Assembly (NCBI RefSeq): GCF_938029845.1
Contig: NZ_CALHGG010000137.1
Location: forward strand, 1 to 12,696
Length of the DNA stretch: 12,696 bases
DNA from: an uncultured Capnocytophaga sp.
Lineage (GTDB): Bacteria; Bacteroidota; Bacteroidia; Flavobacteriales; Flavobacteriaceae
Direction: 5' to 3'
The notes under the pieces were generated by a model that was not told where the DNA came from, did no database searches, and worked only from the letters and a program-made list of their open reading frames with translations. Made by a program: the position numbers and the translations under genes. Below are positions 1-5,828 of this stretch, in pieces (position 1 is the first letter of the stretch; each line of letters opens with the position of its first letter).

Positions 1-23
1 CATTTTCTCCAATTATTAGAAGA

Positions 24-60
24 AAAAAATGCGAGATTTTTGTAAAATCTCGCATTTTTT
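24..60. terminator. Strong bidirectional hairpin terminator
   Basis: Positions 24-40 and 44-60 are perfect reverse complements (17 bp), separated by a 3-base TGT loop. The core is GCGAGATTTT pairing with AAAATCTCGC, flanked by A6 on the left and T6 on the right, so either strand gives a hairpin with a U tract. It lies 11 bases past the stop of the last leftward small gene (stop at 72) and so closes that operon. It could also serve a rightward-ending transcript, but none is seen in the window. Bases 1-23 hold no recognisable feature. Confidence 0.9.
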
Positions 61-71
61 GTTTTTGTGAT

Positions 72-440
72 TTAAATCTTTTCCCATTCAATAAAATTAG
101 GTCTTTTCTGTGTCTTGAAAAAAGATTGGGCTACCTTGTAAAACTTATCAATAGGCAACACCTTGTCCTTGCTAAGGAATACCTCCGTTCCGTGTATATC
201 CTCAACAAATACTTCTATACCCTCTTCTGTACCTCCTTTGCTAATATATTGCTCCTCTTCATCCAAATAGTAAATAACACACTTATTTTCTTTGACAAAA
301 GCGGACAACTGAGGAAATCCTTTTTCCTTAAAAGTTAAAATAAAAAAATTGACCTCCTCTAAAAATCGCTTTCTTAGTAATATTTCTAATTCTTCAAGAG
401 AATCCACAAGGTATTCTTGACTAAAATCATTTAAGTACAT
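72..440 (-). CDS. Imm1-like immunity protein (putative)
   Basis: A 122-residue acidic soluble protein with no signal peptide or membrane segment. The layout fits my memory of the Imm1 family, small cytoplasmic antitoxins found beside polymorphic (often deaminase or nuclease) toxins. Near the N-terminus is YLVDSLEELEILL. In the middle is a strand VIYYLDEEEQYIS. Near the C-terminus is LPIDKFYKVAQSFF followed by RPNFIEWE, resembling the family's closing pattern 'hydrophobic helix - F - x - P - IEW'. It starts with ATG at 440, 72 bases after the stop of the preceding gene, with no clear promoter in that gap, and is last in the leftward operon before the hairpin at 24-60. No toxin gene is visible in the window. 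The family call rests on pattern memory rather than a search; the coding call itself is firm. Confidence 0.7.
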   Translation of the reverse strand: MYLNDFSQEYLVDSLEELEILLRKRFLEEVNFFILTFKEKGFPQLSAFVKENKCVIYYLDEEEQYISKGGTEEGIEVFVEDIHGTEVFLSKDKVLPIDKFYKVAQSFFKTQKRPNFIEWEKI

Positions 441-512
441 CTTTCTTACTAATTTTCAATATTTTAAAAAGACTACAATAGCTATGCGATTGACCTATTT
501 CCCCTCTTATAA

Positions 513-884
513 TTAAGATAATATATACAAAGGAATTTGTTTTTGCTCAAAAAATTCTTTAAACAACATCAATACCAATCCATAATCATAACAGATGGTA
601 TTTTCATCATAAAAGTTTCCCCTTATCTCTACTTTATTATGAGTTTCAAGTCCTCTATGATAGCTGCGAGGATATTTCTCAGTAGGGTTATCAAGGTCTG
701 TAGTATAATAAAGCAACAAATACTTGCCCTTATCTATTTGACAAGAGAGTGCATCCGAATCCCAACTATCCTCCAAAGATAAACGAAGCACTGCTTCTGT
801 CTTCTTAGAAAGGGGAATAAGGTGATGTATTAATTCTTCCACAGAATTAACCATATACAACTGATTATCAATTGTTAGCATCAT
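513..884 (-). CDS. Small protein, distant Imm1-like paralogue
   Basis: A 123-residue soluble protein. It appears to be a diverged relative of the next gene downstream (72-440): YMVNSVEELIHHL lines up with YLVDSLEELEILL, the strand KGKYLLLYY with ENKCVIYYL, and the C-terminal helix LMLFKEFFEQKQIP with VAQSFFKTQKRP. It lacks the final IEW of that neighbour. An immunity role is inferred from this similarity and from the cluster. The start is one of two adjacent ATGs (884 or 881). The first overlaps the stop of the upstream gene in ATGA form, implying translational coupling. The gene is visibly AT-rich: one 60-base line (541-600) has 16 G+C. Sure that it is coding, moderately unsure of the family. 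Confidence 0.6.
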   Translation of the reverse strand: MMLTIDNQLYMVNSVEELIHHLIPLSKKTEAVLRLSLEDSWDSDALSCQIDKGKYLLLYYTTDLDNPTEKYPRSYHRGLETHNKVEIRGNFYDENTICYDYGLVLMLFKEFFEQKQIPLYILS

Positions 885-1129
885 ATATTTTCCAAAATAT
901 CTATAAGTGGTTCCAATATTTTCCCCTTAGGAGTAAGTTCATCATTGGCGTCAAATCCTTCTATATCAAGCTCATATACAAGCCAGTCTATAGCATCTTC
1001 TATATCTTTTTCTTGCATTTCGACACATACTTCATCCTCTTTAGAAGATAAGAGAGTACAGCAAGAAGAAGTTCCTTTTATGACCTCAATCAATAGGTTA
1101 TATTGTGCTTGTGTTAGTACTATCTTCAT
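881..1129 (-). CDS. Hypothetical small acidic protein, possible immunity gene
   Basis: An 82-residue acidic protein from the ATG at 1129 (reads MKIVLTQ). A TTG two codons earlier is possible but less likely. The N-terminal half is hydrophobic/helical (MKIVLTQAQYNLLIEVIKG), followed by a strongly acidic middle. The C-terminal half has YELDIEGFDAN, then LTPKGKILEPLIDIL, an 'x-L-T-x-x-G-K-x-L-E-x-L-I-D' ending that I associate with small proteins near polymorphic-toxin immunity genes; this is a recollection, not a search result. A pair of cysteines (CC) lies near residues 25-26. The start lies 32 bases inside the preceding gene, and the stop overlaps the next start as ATGA, so three consecutive genes are translationally coupled. 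Function unknown. Confidence 0.6.
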   Translation of the reverse strand: MKIVLTQAQYNLLIEVIKGTSSCCTLLSSKEDEVCVEMQEKDIEDAIDWLVYELDIEGFDANDELTPKGKILEPLIDILENI

Positions 1130-1421
1130 TATCAAATATTTCTCTTTCGCAAAATCCTAAAGATAATAGTTTTTCCCTAAAAGCTGTAATAACAGTAGGT
1201 GGTGTTGCTGATTCATGTTTGATATTTACCAGCAATTTTGCTTTCTCCTCTTCATCTATATAAGCTTCTCCCTCTTTATAAAAATACATCCAACAGAAAA
1301 AACCATGATAAGAAATCGTTATTTCATCATATTCCTTATCTACTCGCACTATTTCTTCTTTGAGCTTTTCTCTTAAGTCACTGAAAGAAGTCTCTATCAC
1401 AAAAAAACTCTCTACTGCCAT
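1098..1421 (-). CDS. Hypothetical 107-residue protein, possible immunity gene
   Basis: A 107-residue soluble acidic protein that I do not recognise. It has an N-terminal strand-helix (ESFFVIETSFSDLREKLKEEI), a central aromatic β-rich stretch (ITISYHGFFCWMYFYKEG) and a C-terminal helix (AFREKLLSLGF). There is no signal peptide, transmembrane segment or catalytic motif. The ATG at 1421 is one base past the methyltransferase stop (1423), so the two are almost certainly cotranscribed. The gene's 3' end overlaps the next start by 32 bases. The size, acidity and cluster of unrelated small genes suggest an immunity-type protein, but this is inferred from context only. One 60-base line (1261-1320) has 18 G+C, against 29 in a line of the methyltransferase gene (1621-1680). 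Confidence 0.6.
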   Translation of the reverse strand: MAVESFFVIETSFSDLREKLKEEIVRVDKEYDEITISYHGFFCWMYFYKEGEAYIDEEEKAKLLVNIKHESATPPTVITAFREKLLSLGFCEREIFDNEDSTNTSTI

Positions 1422-1422
1422 C

Positions 1423-2151
1423 TTACTTTTTACTTTTTATCTGGCTCACTATAATCGCTCCTGCCATAGCTACATTGAGGCTTTCTGCCTGTTGTAACTT
1501 GCCAAAGCGTGGTATGGTAATAGCTCCATTGGCCAAAGCGGCAACCTCTGGACTTACCCCATTGGCTTCGTTGCCCAAGACAATTACACAATCCTCTGGA
1601 AAAGTAGTCGTATAAAGGTTTTCCCCCTCCAAGGTAGCCACATATACAGGTAAGTCACAAGTAACCAAGAAACCCGCCAAGGGCAGGTAATGCACCTCCA
1701 CCCGTGAGAGCGACCCCATAGAGGCCTGTACGACCTTGGGGTTATAGCAATCCACCGTCTGCTCGCTACACAAGAGTGTCTCTATTCCAAACCAATCACA
1801 TAGGCGAATGAGTGTACCTAAGTTACCTGGGTCTTGAATATTATCTAAGGCTAAAATAACTCCCTCTTGGAGTATCCCCTTCCTCTTGGGTTGGTGAAAG
1901 ATAGCGATTCCCTCATCTGGATTCTTGAAGCTGGTCAGCTTCAAGAGGTCTTCCTTAGTCACAAGAGTCAGGGGGTGCCCAGAGAGAATAGGAGAGAATC
2001 TTTCTGTTGCATAGATAGCTTCAGCTTTATAGCCTGCTTGAAGGAACTCCACTATACTCTTTCTCCCTTCCACCACAAAAAGCCCTAGCTCATTACGGTA
2101 TTTCTTTAGGGCGAGCTTCTGCATAAGTTTGAGTTGGTTTTTGCTTAGCAT
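1423..2151 (-). CDS. TrmH/SpoU-family RNA 2'-O-methyltransferase
   Basis: Transfers a methyl group from S-adenosylmethionine to a ribose 2'-OH of rRNA or tRNA; the exact target cannot be told from sequence. It has 242 residues from ATG 2151. The N-terminal substrate-binding (L30e-like) domain spans about 1-95 (LSKNQLKLMQKL, then FVVEG at 25-29). The C-terminal SPOUT knot shows its three motifs: DNIQDPGNLGTLIR at 103-116, LGNEANGVS at 192-200 and IPRFGKLQQAESLNVAMA at 213-230. The frame is open to a TTG at 2178, but the ATG at 2151 gives the family's usual N-terminus and lies downstream of the promoter box at 2176-2183, which the TTG would overlap. It is the first gene of a leftward operon and is followed after one base by a small hypothetical gene. 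The family call is secure. Confidence 0.92.
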   Translation of the reverse strand: MLSKNQLKLMQKLALKKYRNELGLFVVEGRKSIVEFLQAGYKAEAIYATERFSPILSGHPLTLVTKEDLLKLTSFKNPDEGIAIFHQPKRKGILQEGVILALDNIQDPGNLGTLIRLCDWFGIETLLCSEQTVDCYNPKVVQASMGSLSRVEVHYLPLAGFLVTCDLPVYVATLEGENLYTTTFPEDCVIVLGNEANGVSPEVAALANGAITIPRFGKLQQAESLNVAMAGAIIVSQIKSKK

Positions 2152-2175
2152 ATTAGGATATAAATAATCGCAAGG

Positions 2176-2183
2176 CAAATATA
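2176..2183 (-). promoter_or_regulatory. Bacteroidota -7 promoter box of the methyltransferase operon
   Basis: The minus strand reads TATATTTG, an exact match to the Bacteroidota -7 consensus TAnnTTTG, 24 bases before the ATG at 2151. No good -33 TTG is seen at the usual spacing. The box supports the ATG at 2151 over the TTG at 2178. Confidence 0.6.
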
Positions 2184-2204
2184 CAATTATTTTGGGAAAA
2201 ATAG

Positions 2205-2212
2205 TACCTTTG
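2205..2212 (+). promoter_or_regulatory. Bacteroidota -7 promoter box of lpxB
   Basis: The plus strand reads TACCTTTG, matching TAnnTTTG, 17 bases before the lpxB ATG, giving a short leader of about ten bases. No consensus -33 is evident at the usual distance; that zone (about 2180-2190) overlaps the opposing box at 2176-2183, so the two promoters probably interfere. Confidence 0.65.
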
Positions 2213-2229
2213 CAAAAATATTCATCGCT

Positions 2230-3366
2230 ATGAAATACTACCTTATCGCTGGTGAAGCCTCAGGCGACTTACATGGGGCAAACCTGATGCGGGCATTACA
2301 GCAAATAGACCCTAAGGCGGAGTTTCGCTTTTGGGGAGGTGATCGTATGGAAGCTGTAGGAGGAAAACTCGTGAAGCACTACCGCGATTTGGCCTTTATG
2401 GGTTTTTGGGAGGTAGTAACCAATCTCAGAACAATTCTTCGTAATATAGATTTTTGCAAACGAGATATTACACAGTTTCAGCCCGATGTGCTTATCTTCA
2501 TAGACTACCCTGGTTTTAATATGCGCATTGCCAAATGGGCTAAACAGCGAGGAATTCCTACTCATTATTACATCTCCCCACAGATATGGGCATGGAAAGA
2601 AAACCGCATCAAAGCGATTAAAAGGGACGTAGATGCCATGTATGTAATCTTGCCTTTTGAAAAGGATTTCTATGAAGGCAAGCATGGGTATCCTGTGCAC
2701 TTTGTAGGTCATCCGCTCTTGGATGCCATTGCAGCGAGAAAGGAGGTTAGCGAGGAAGTATTCAAAATAGAAAATGGCTTGGATCAGCGTCCTATTATTG
2801 CACTACTACCAGGCAGCCGAAAGCAGGAGATTGCCAAAATGCTCTCGGTGATGCTCTCAGTGGTAGGCAGCTACAATGAGTACCAATTTGTTATCGCAGG
2901 GGCACCCTCTCAGGAATATGACTTTTATAAGCAGTTTATCAAGGAAGAAAACGTACATTTTGTAAGTGGAAAGACCTATGACCTACTCGCTCACTCCTAT
3001 GCGGCCTTAGTTACTAGTGGCACAGCTACCTTGGAAACAGCTTTATTGAATGTCCCCGAAGTGGTGTGCTACCGTGGTAATTGGATTTCTTACCAGATTG
3101 CCAAGCGAGTAATCAGCCTTAAGTATATCTCTTTAGTCAATCTTATTATGGATGCTCCCGTAGTTACCGAACTTATCCAAGGAGACCTCTGTACCCGAAA
3201 CCTCAAAGCAGAATTGAACAAACTCTTAGACTCTGATTATAGGAAAAAACTCTTCAAGGATTACCAATCGCTACGAGAAAAATTAGGCAACCGAGGTGCC
3301 AGTGAAAGAACCGCTCAAGCTATTTACGATTCCTTACAAGATAAAAGGCATTACGATAGGAGCTAA
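2230..3366 (+). CDS. lpxB: Lipid A disaccharide synthase LpxB
   Basis: A membrane-associated GT-B glycosyltransferase (family GT19) that joins UDP-2,3-diacylglucosamine to lipid X to form the lipid A disaccharide-1-phosphate, releasing UDP, in lipopolysaccharide synthesis. It has 378 residues, the usual length. Visible landmarks are GEASGDLHGA (8-17), FWGGDRM (34-40), IDYPGFNMRIA (91-101), YISPQIWAW (114-122), FVGHPLLD (158-165), LLPGSRKQEI (192-201) and SGTATLETALL (263-273). The ATG at 2230 begins the canonical MKYYLIAGEASG. The gene stands alone in its direction with its own promoter. Its last 33 bases overlap the end of the convergent lrgB gene, so its C-terminal tail (ending HYDRS) is encoded antisense to LrgB, and no separate terminator fits between them. 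The identification is secure. Confidence 0.97.
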   Translation: MKYYLIAGEASGDLHGANLMRALQQIDPKAEFRFWGGDRMEAVGGKLVKHYRDLAFMGFWEVVTNLRTILRNIDFCKRDITQFQPDVLIFIDYPGFNMRIAKWAKQRGIPTHYYISPQIWAWKENRIKAIKRDVDAMYVILPFEKDFYEGKHGYPVHFVGHPLLDAIAARKEVSEEVFKIENGLDQRPIIALLPGSRKQEIAKMLSVMLSVVGSYNEYQFVIAGAPSQEYDFYKQFIKEENVHFVSGKTYDLLAHSYAALVTSGTATLETALLNVPEVVCYRGNWISYQIAKRVISLKYISLVNLIMDAPVVTELIQGDLCTRNLKAELNKLLDSDYRKKLFKDYQSLREKLGNRGASERTAQAIYDSLQDKRHYDRS

Positions 3367-4026
3367 AACAGCGGTAAAGACACCATTGAAGATCATTCCT
3401 AAGCTGGCGTAGATAGCGTGCTTTTCGCTGAGATTAAAAGCTGCCATAATCCCTAAAGCATGAGAGGCTGTCCCCAAGGAAATTCCTCGCCCCATCGGAC
3501 TTTTGATACCTGTCCATTGGAGTACCTTGAAGCCTAAGATAGATCCCAATATACCTGTAACAATCACAGCAGCTACGGTAAGTGAAGTAATCCCATGTAG
3601 GGTCTTGGACACCTCAAGCGCAATAGGGGTAGTTACGGACTTAGGGGCTAAGGAACGAATGATATGCTCATCGGCACCTAATCCCTTAGCTATATAACAT
3701 ACAGAAAGAATCCCAACTAAGCTGCCTACAAACTGCGAGAGAAGCAGCGGCAGGAGTTGCTTCTTAATCTTAGGAAGCTGTTGGTATAAGGGTACCCCCA
3801 TAGCCACAATAGAGGGTTTAAGCCAAAAATCAATATACATACCTGCATTGCGCTCATAAGTCTCATAAGAGATATTGAAGATCATCAGATACCCTATGAG
3901 AACCGAAACGGCAAGCATCACAGGATTTAGGAATACTGATTTGTATTTCTGTTGGAGCATAAGAACTCCGTAATATACACCAAAGGTGATGGCTAAAAGG
4001 ACTAAAGGATTTTCAAATATTTTCAT
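3334..4026 (-). CDS. lrgB: LrgB/CidB-family membrane protein
   Basis: An inner-membrane protein of the LrgB family, partners of LrgA/CidA. Such pairs were first described as modulators of murein hydrolase activity and lysis. The plastid relative PLGG1 exports glycolate/glycerate, so a small organic acid transport role is also possible. About 230 residues, with many hydrophobic segments and the family signatures SLAPKSVTTPIA and GTASHALG in the second half. The frame is open to an ATG at 4071, but the family's N-terminus fits the ATG at 4026 (MKIFENPLVLL) or the one at 4032. The 4026 start overlaps lrgA by 14 bases, showing coupling. The 3' end overlaps lpxB by 33 bases on the opposite strand. 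Confidence 0.9.
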   Translation of the reverse strand: MKIFENPLVLLAITFGVYYGVLMLQQKYKSVFLNPVMLAVSVLIGYLMIFNISYETYERNAGMYIDFWLKPSIVAMGVPLYQQLPKIKKQLLPLLLSQFVGSLVGILSVCYIAKGLGADEHIIRSLAPKSVTTPIALEVSKTLHGITSLTVAAVIVTGILGSILGFKVLQWTGIKSPMGRGISLGTASHALGIMAAFNLSEKHAIYASLGMIFNGVFTAVLAPIVMPFIL

Positions 4027-4381
4027 GGCCATGGTGATGTTTGGTTCTTTTGCGGATAAACTGATATACATGGCCTGTTACCACCATCACAATAATGGTA
4101 CTGACAACAATAGCCACACTGATAGACCAAAAATTCTTAGCTATAAGGTCAAAATAAGCCAATATAGCCACGCTGGGAGGTACGAAAAACAATCCCAAGT
4201 GAGAGATCAACATATCTGAAAAAGCCTTGACCCAATGCAGCTTGATCCAGCCTAAGTGTAGAAAAAGGGTCAGTAGTATCATTCCTATAATACTGGAAGG
4301 AAAGTGAATCCCTGTAAGATAAACGATCAACTCTCCTAAGGCCAAACAGCCAAAGATAATAGCACAATATCTGATTAACAT
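4013..4381 (-). CDS. lrgA: CidA/LrgA-family membrane protein
   Basis: A 122-residue holin-like inner-membrane protein with four hydrophobic segments, and the first gene of the lrgAB pair. Family signatures are visible: GELIVYLTGIHFPSSIIGM near residues 17-35, and VKAFSDMLISHLGLFFVPPSVAIL in the centre, of which FVPPSVAI is the most conserved core. The C-terminus is a basic, histidine-rich tail (KRTKHHHGHE) that could bind metal, though this is speculative. The ATG at 4381 lies 22 bases from a consensus -7 box. The family is sure; whether it acts in cell lysis, osmotic balance or organic acid export cannot be told. Confidence 0.9.
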   Translation of the reverse strand: MLIRYCAIIFGCLALGELIVYLTGIHFPSSIIGMILLTLFLHLGWIKLHWVKAFSDMLISHLGLFFVPPSVAILAYFDLIAKNFWSISVAIVVSTIIVMVVTGHVYQFIRKRTKHHHGHENI

Positions 4382-4403
4382 AGGATAGTGATTAAAACGG
4401 GCG

Positions 4404-4434
4404 CAAAATTACAACTTTAATGACAAATGACCAA
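4404..4434 (-). promoter_or_regulatory. Promoter of lrgAB
   Basis: The minus strand has TTG at 4434-4432, then a 20-base spacer, then TAATTTTG at 4411-4404 (consensus TAnnTTTG). This is the only promoter in the window with both a good -33 and a good -7 element. The -33 element lies within the inverted repeat at 4422-4491, so repeat structure or a bound protein could affect it. Confidence 0.65.
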
Positions 4435-4491
4435 TGATAAATAACAAATCTTTTTCACCAATTATTTATCATTCATATCTTATCATTTGTC
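4422..4491. repeat. Imperfect inverted repeat between lrgA and the interrupted gene
   Basis: GACAAATGA (4422-4430) pairs with TCATTTGTC (4483-4491), and AATGATAAATAA (4433-4444) pairs with TTATTTATCATT (4462-4473). Two unpaired bases on the left face nine on the right, and the 17-base centre is 4445-4461. The right arm carries the final codons and tandem stops of the reading frame extending from 5707. No T-run follows it on the minus strand, so it is a poor intrinsic terminator. It resembles the short AT-rich intergenic repeats scattered in flavobacterial genomes. Confidence 0.65.
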
Positions 4492-4597
4492 CCCTATCAA
4501 AATAGTATTTCTTCCCCTTGTAGATCACTTCATAAAAATGTTCTGTAATGGGCGTTACTAAGCTGTACCTGGCAGTCTTGCGCTTAAAGCGCTTTTC
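4469..4597 (-). other. In-frame 42-codon continuation of the exported-protein gene after TAG
   Basis: After the TAG at 4600-4598 the same frame runs for 42 sense codons before tandem TGA-TAA at 4471-4466. It encodes EKRFKRKTARYSLVTP, then ITEHFYEVIYKGKKYYF, then DRGQMIRYE. The pattern (basic linker, then alternating hydrophobic and aromatic β-strand with a turn at YKGKK) resembles the β-hairpins before the stop, and it reads like the native C-terminus. Either the TAG is a nonsense mutation, a readthrough site, or a sequencing error. Confidence 0.65.
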
Positions 4598-5707
4598 CTA
4601 TTTTTGCTTCTCTCTTTCTCTGTATTTTTCAATTTTTTGCTGTCTTTTTCTTGCTTCTTTACCCATTGTTCCACACCATCCATAAGAAACCAAAAAAGGC
4701 TTTTCTTTCCTCACCCTTCCGTCTTGATCATAATAAAAAGCACCTTTTTCATTGAGTACTTCTAAATAATAGTCATGGTAATATACTTTCTTGACCTGCC
4801 CCAAGTCCAAGGGAACAAAATTGCTATTGTATACTTGCTCCTTACCTTGGTCTATAGTGGTGATAAAATGCCCTGTACAGAGGATTTGATCATAGCTCTT
4901 CCCTAATACATTCTGCCCTAAGAGATCTACAAGGCTTTGCTTTTCTCCTTTGCATATCCAAAAGAATGCTTGAGGATCTACTTTATAATGGGGCTCATCC
5001 ATTTGGTAGGGAGTATCAGGCACCTCTATAGGCGAATAGGATTGTTTATAAAGCAATTGATCCCCTACTGTAGTAGGAACAAAGGCACAGTCGCCCTGAG
5101 AATGACTCAGAAGCAGATAGATACACCTTCCTGCTCCAAAGTCCAATACTACTGGAGAAAAATACTCATTTCTCTCCCCTCTTACAGGATACCAATCAGT
5201 AATCTTTTCATCCCTCCAGCTCACTCCATAGAAGGGAATAGGGGAAAAACTATCGGTAGCTTTCCCAAGTGTATATAAGCGGACTACATAGGGGTTTACA
5301 AACTGGAAATACAGCTTTTCCGTGGCTTTCTTTTCAATGAGATAGTGCTTGCCTTGTAAGTTGTGATAATTGGTAGGGCGTAACTCTGTTATGGATATCA
5401 GATTTCTCTTTTGAGATAATTCTTCAAGGGTATATGATTTTTTGGGCTCTCTATAGTCCCAAGCAGCGGTTTCTATAGTGTTGTGCCCACAGTAAACGTT
5501 TCTTTTTTTCTCCGTTTCACATAAGGGTAGCTTCTTAAAATTCAGATACACCTCTTCATATTTACCCTCGGTGTGCTGCTTATAGAAAGAAAGATGAGCA
5601 AAATCCTCACTATACCCTATAAGAGATATTCCCTCCGATGGGAGCGTATATTGGGAGAAAGCAAAGAGTGAAAAGTGAAAAACAAAAAATAGGAGTAAGG
5701 GTTTCAT
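4598..5707 (-). CDS. Exported protein of unknown function, C-terminally interrupted by TAG
   Basis: Encodes 369 residues from ATG 5707 to a TAG. Residues 1-19 form a signal peptide (K3-less charge pattern: MKP followed by a long LLLFFVF core and ending FAFSQ), cut probably just before the Q. There is no lipobox cysteine, so it is exported to the periplasm or beyond rather than being a lipoprotein. I recognise no catalytic family. The region around residues 250-335 has hairpin-like strands (SLVDLLGQNVLGKSYDQIL, then YYLEVLNEKGAFYYDQDGRV) reminiscent of degenerate WG-type β repeats, a weak resemblance only. It contains several cysteines and many aromatics. The tail before the stop is a basic coil (QQKIEKYREREKQK). 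The frame continues 42 codons past the TAG, so the protein was probably longer. It has its own promoter at 5736-5743 and is isolated from the operons on both sides. Confidence 0.8.
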   Translation of the reverse strand: MKPLLLFFVFHFSLFAFSQYTLPSEGISLIGYSEDFAHLSFYKQHTEGKYEEVYLNFKKLPLCETEKKRNVYCGHNTIETAAWDYREPKKSYTLEELSQKRNLISITELRPTNYHNLQGKHYLIEKKATEKLYFQFVNPYVVRLYTLGKATDSFSPIPFYGVSWRDEKITDWYPVRGERNEYFSPVVLDFGAGRCIYLLLSHSQGDCAFVPTTVGDQLLYKQSYSPIEVPDTPYQMDEPHYKVDPQAFFWICKGEKQSLVDLLGQNVLGKSYDQILCTGHFITTIDQGKEQVYNSNFVPLDLGQVKKVYYHDYYLEVLNEKGAFYYDQDGRVRKEKPFLVSYGWCGTMGKEARKRQQKIEKYREREKQK

Positions 5708-5735
5708 AAAGAAAGTATTAGAATAATTGAAGATA

Positions 5736-5743
5736 CAAAAGTA
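5736..5743 (-). promoter_or_regulatory. Bacteroidota -7 box of the exported-protein gene
   Basis: The minus strand reads TACTTTTG (TAnnTTTG), 28 bases before the ATG at 5707. The expected -33 zone is an A-rich run without a clear TTG. The intact promoter argues that the gene is still expressed despite its internal TAG. Confidence 0.6.
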
Positions 5744-5778
5744 CTATTTTTTTAATAATTGCCCTCTGTGCTACAACA

Positions 5779-5810
5779 AAAAATCCGACCCATTGCTGAG
5801 TCGGATTTTT
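5779..5810. terminator. Hairpin terminator after nqrF
   Basis: AAAAATCCGAC (5779-5789) pairs perfectly with GTCGGATTTTT (5800-5810) across a 10-base loop. Read leftward, the stem is followed by a U tract and begins 18 bases past the nqrF stop at 5829, so it closes the nqr operon. The A/T flanks would also work in the other direction. It separates nqrF from the promoter of the next leftward gene. Confidence 0.9.
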
Positions 5811-5828
5811 GTATCATGGAAAATTGTT

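Noticed and set aside
1..3. CAT at the left edge, a possible minus-strand ATG preceded by GGAG, suggesting a gene starting leftward.
   Set aside because: Only one codon is inside the window, so coding cannot be judged.
441..512. Internal promoter before the last small gene.
   Set aside because: The 72-base gap has no good TAnnTTTG with correct orientation, and no hairpin.
2149..2178. TTG at 2178 as the start of the methyltransferase, adding nine residues.
   Set aside because: It overlaps the likely promoter box at 2176-2183, and the ATG at 2151 gives the usual family N-terminus.
4013..4071. A long 59-base overlap of lrgB with lrgA, taking the ATG at 4071 as the lrgB start.
   Set aside because: The extra residues (YISLSAKEPNIT) do not fit the family N-terminus, and the ATG at 4026 or 4032 is more plausible.
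4580..4592. Palindrome GCGCTT-A-AAGCGC followed on the plus strand by a T-rich run, like a terminator.
   Set aside because: The usable stem is only about four pairs. No plus-strand gene ends nearby, and the bases are codons of the frame continuing past the TAG (KRFKRK).
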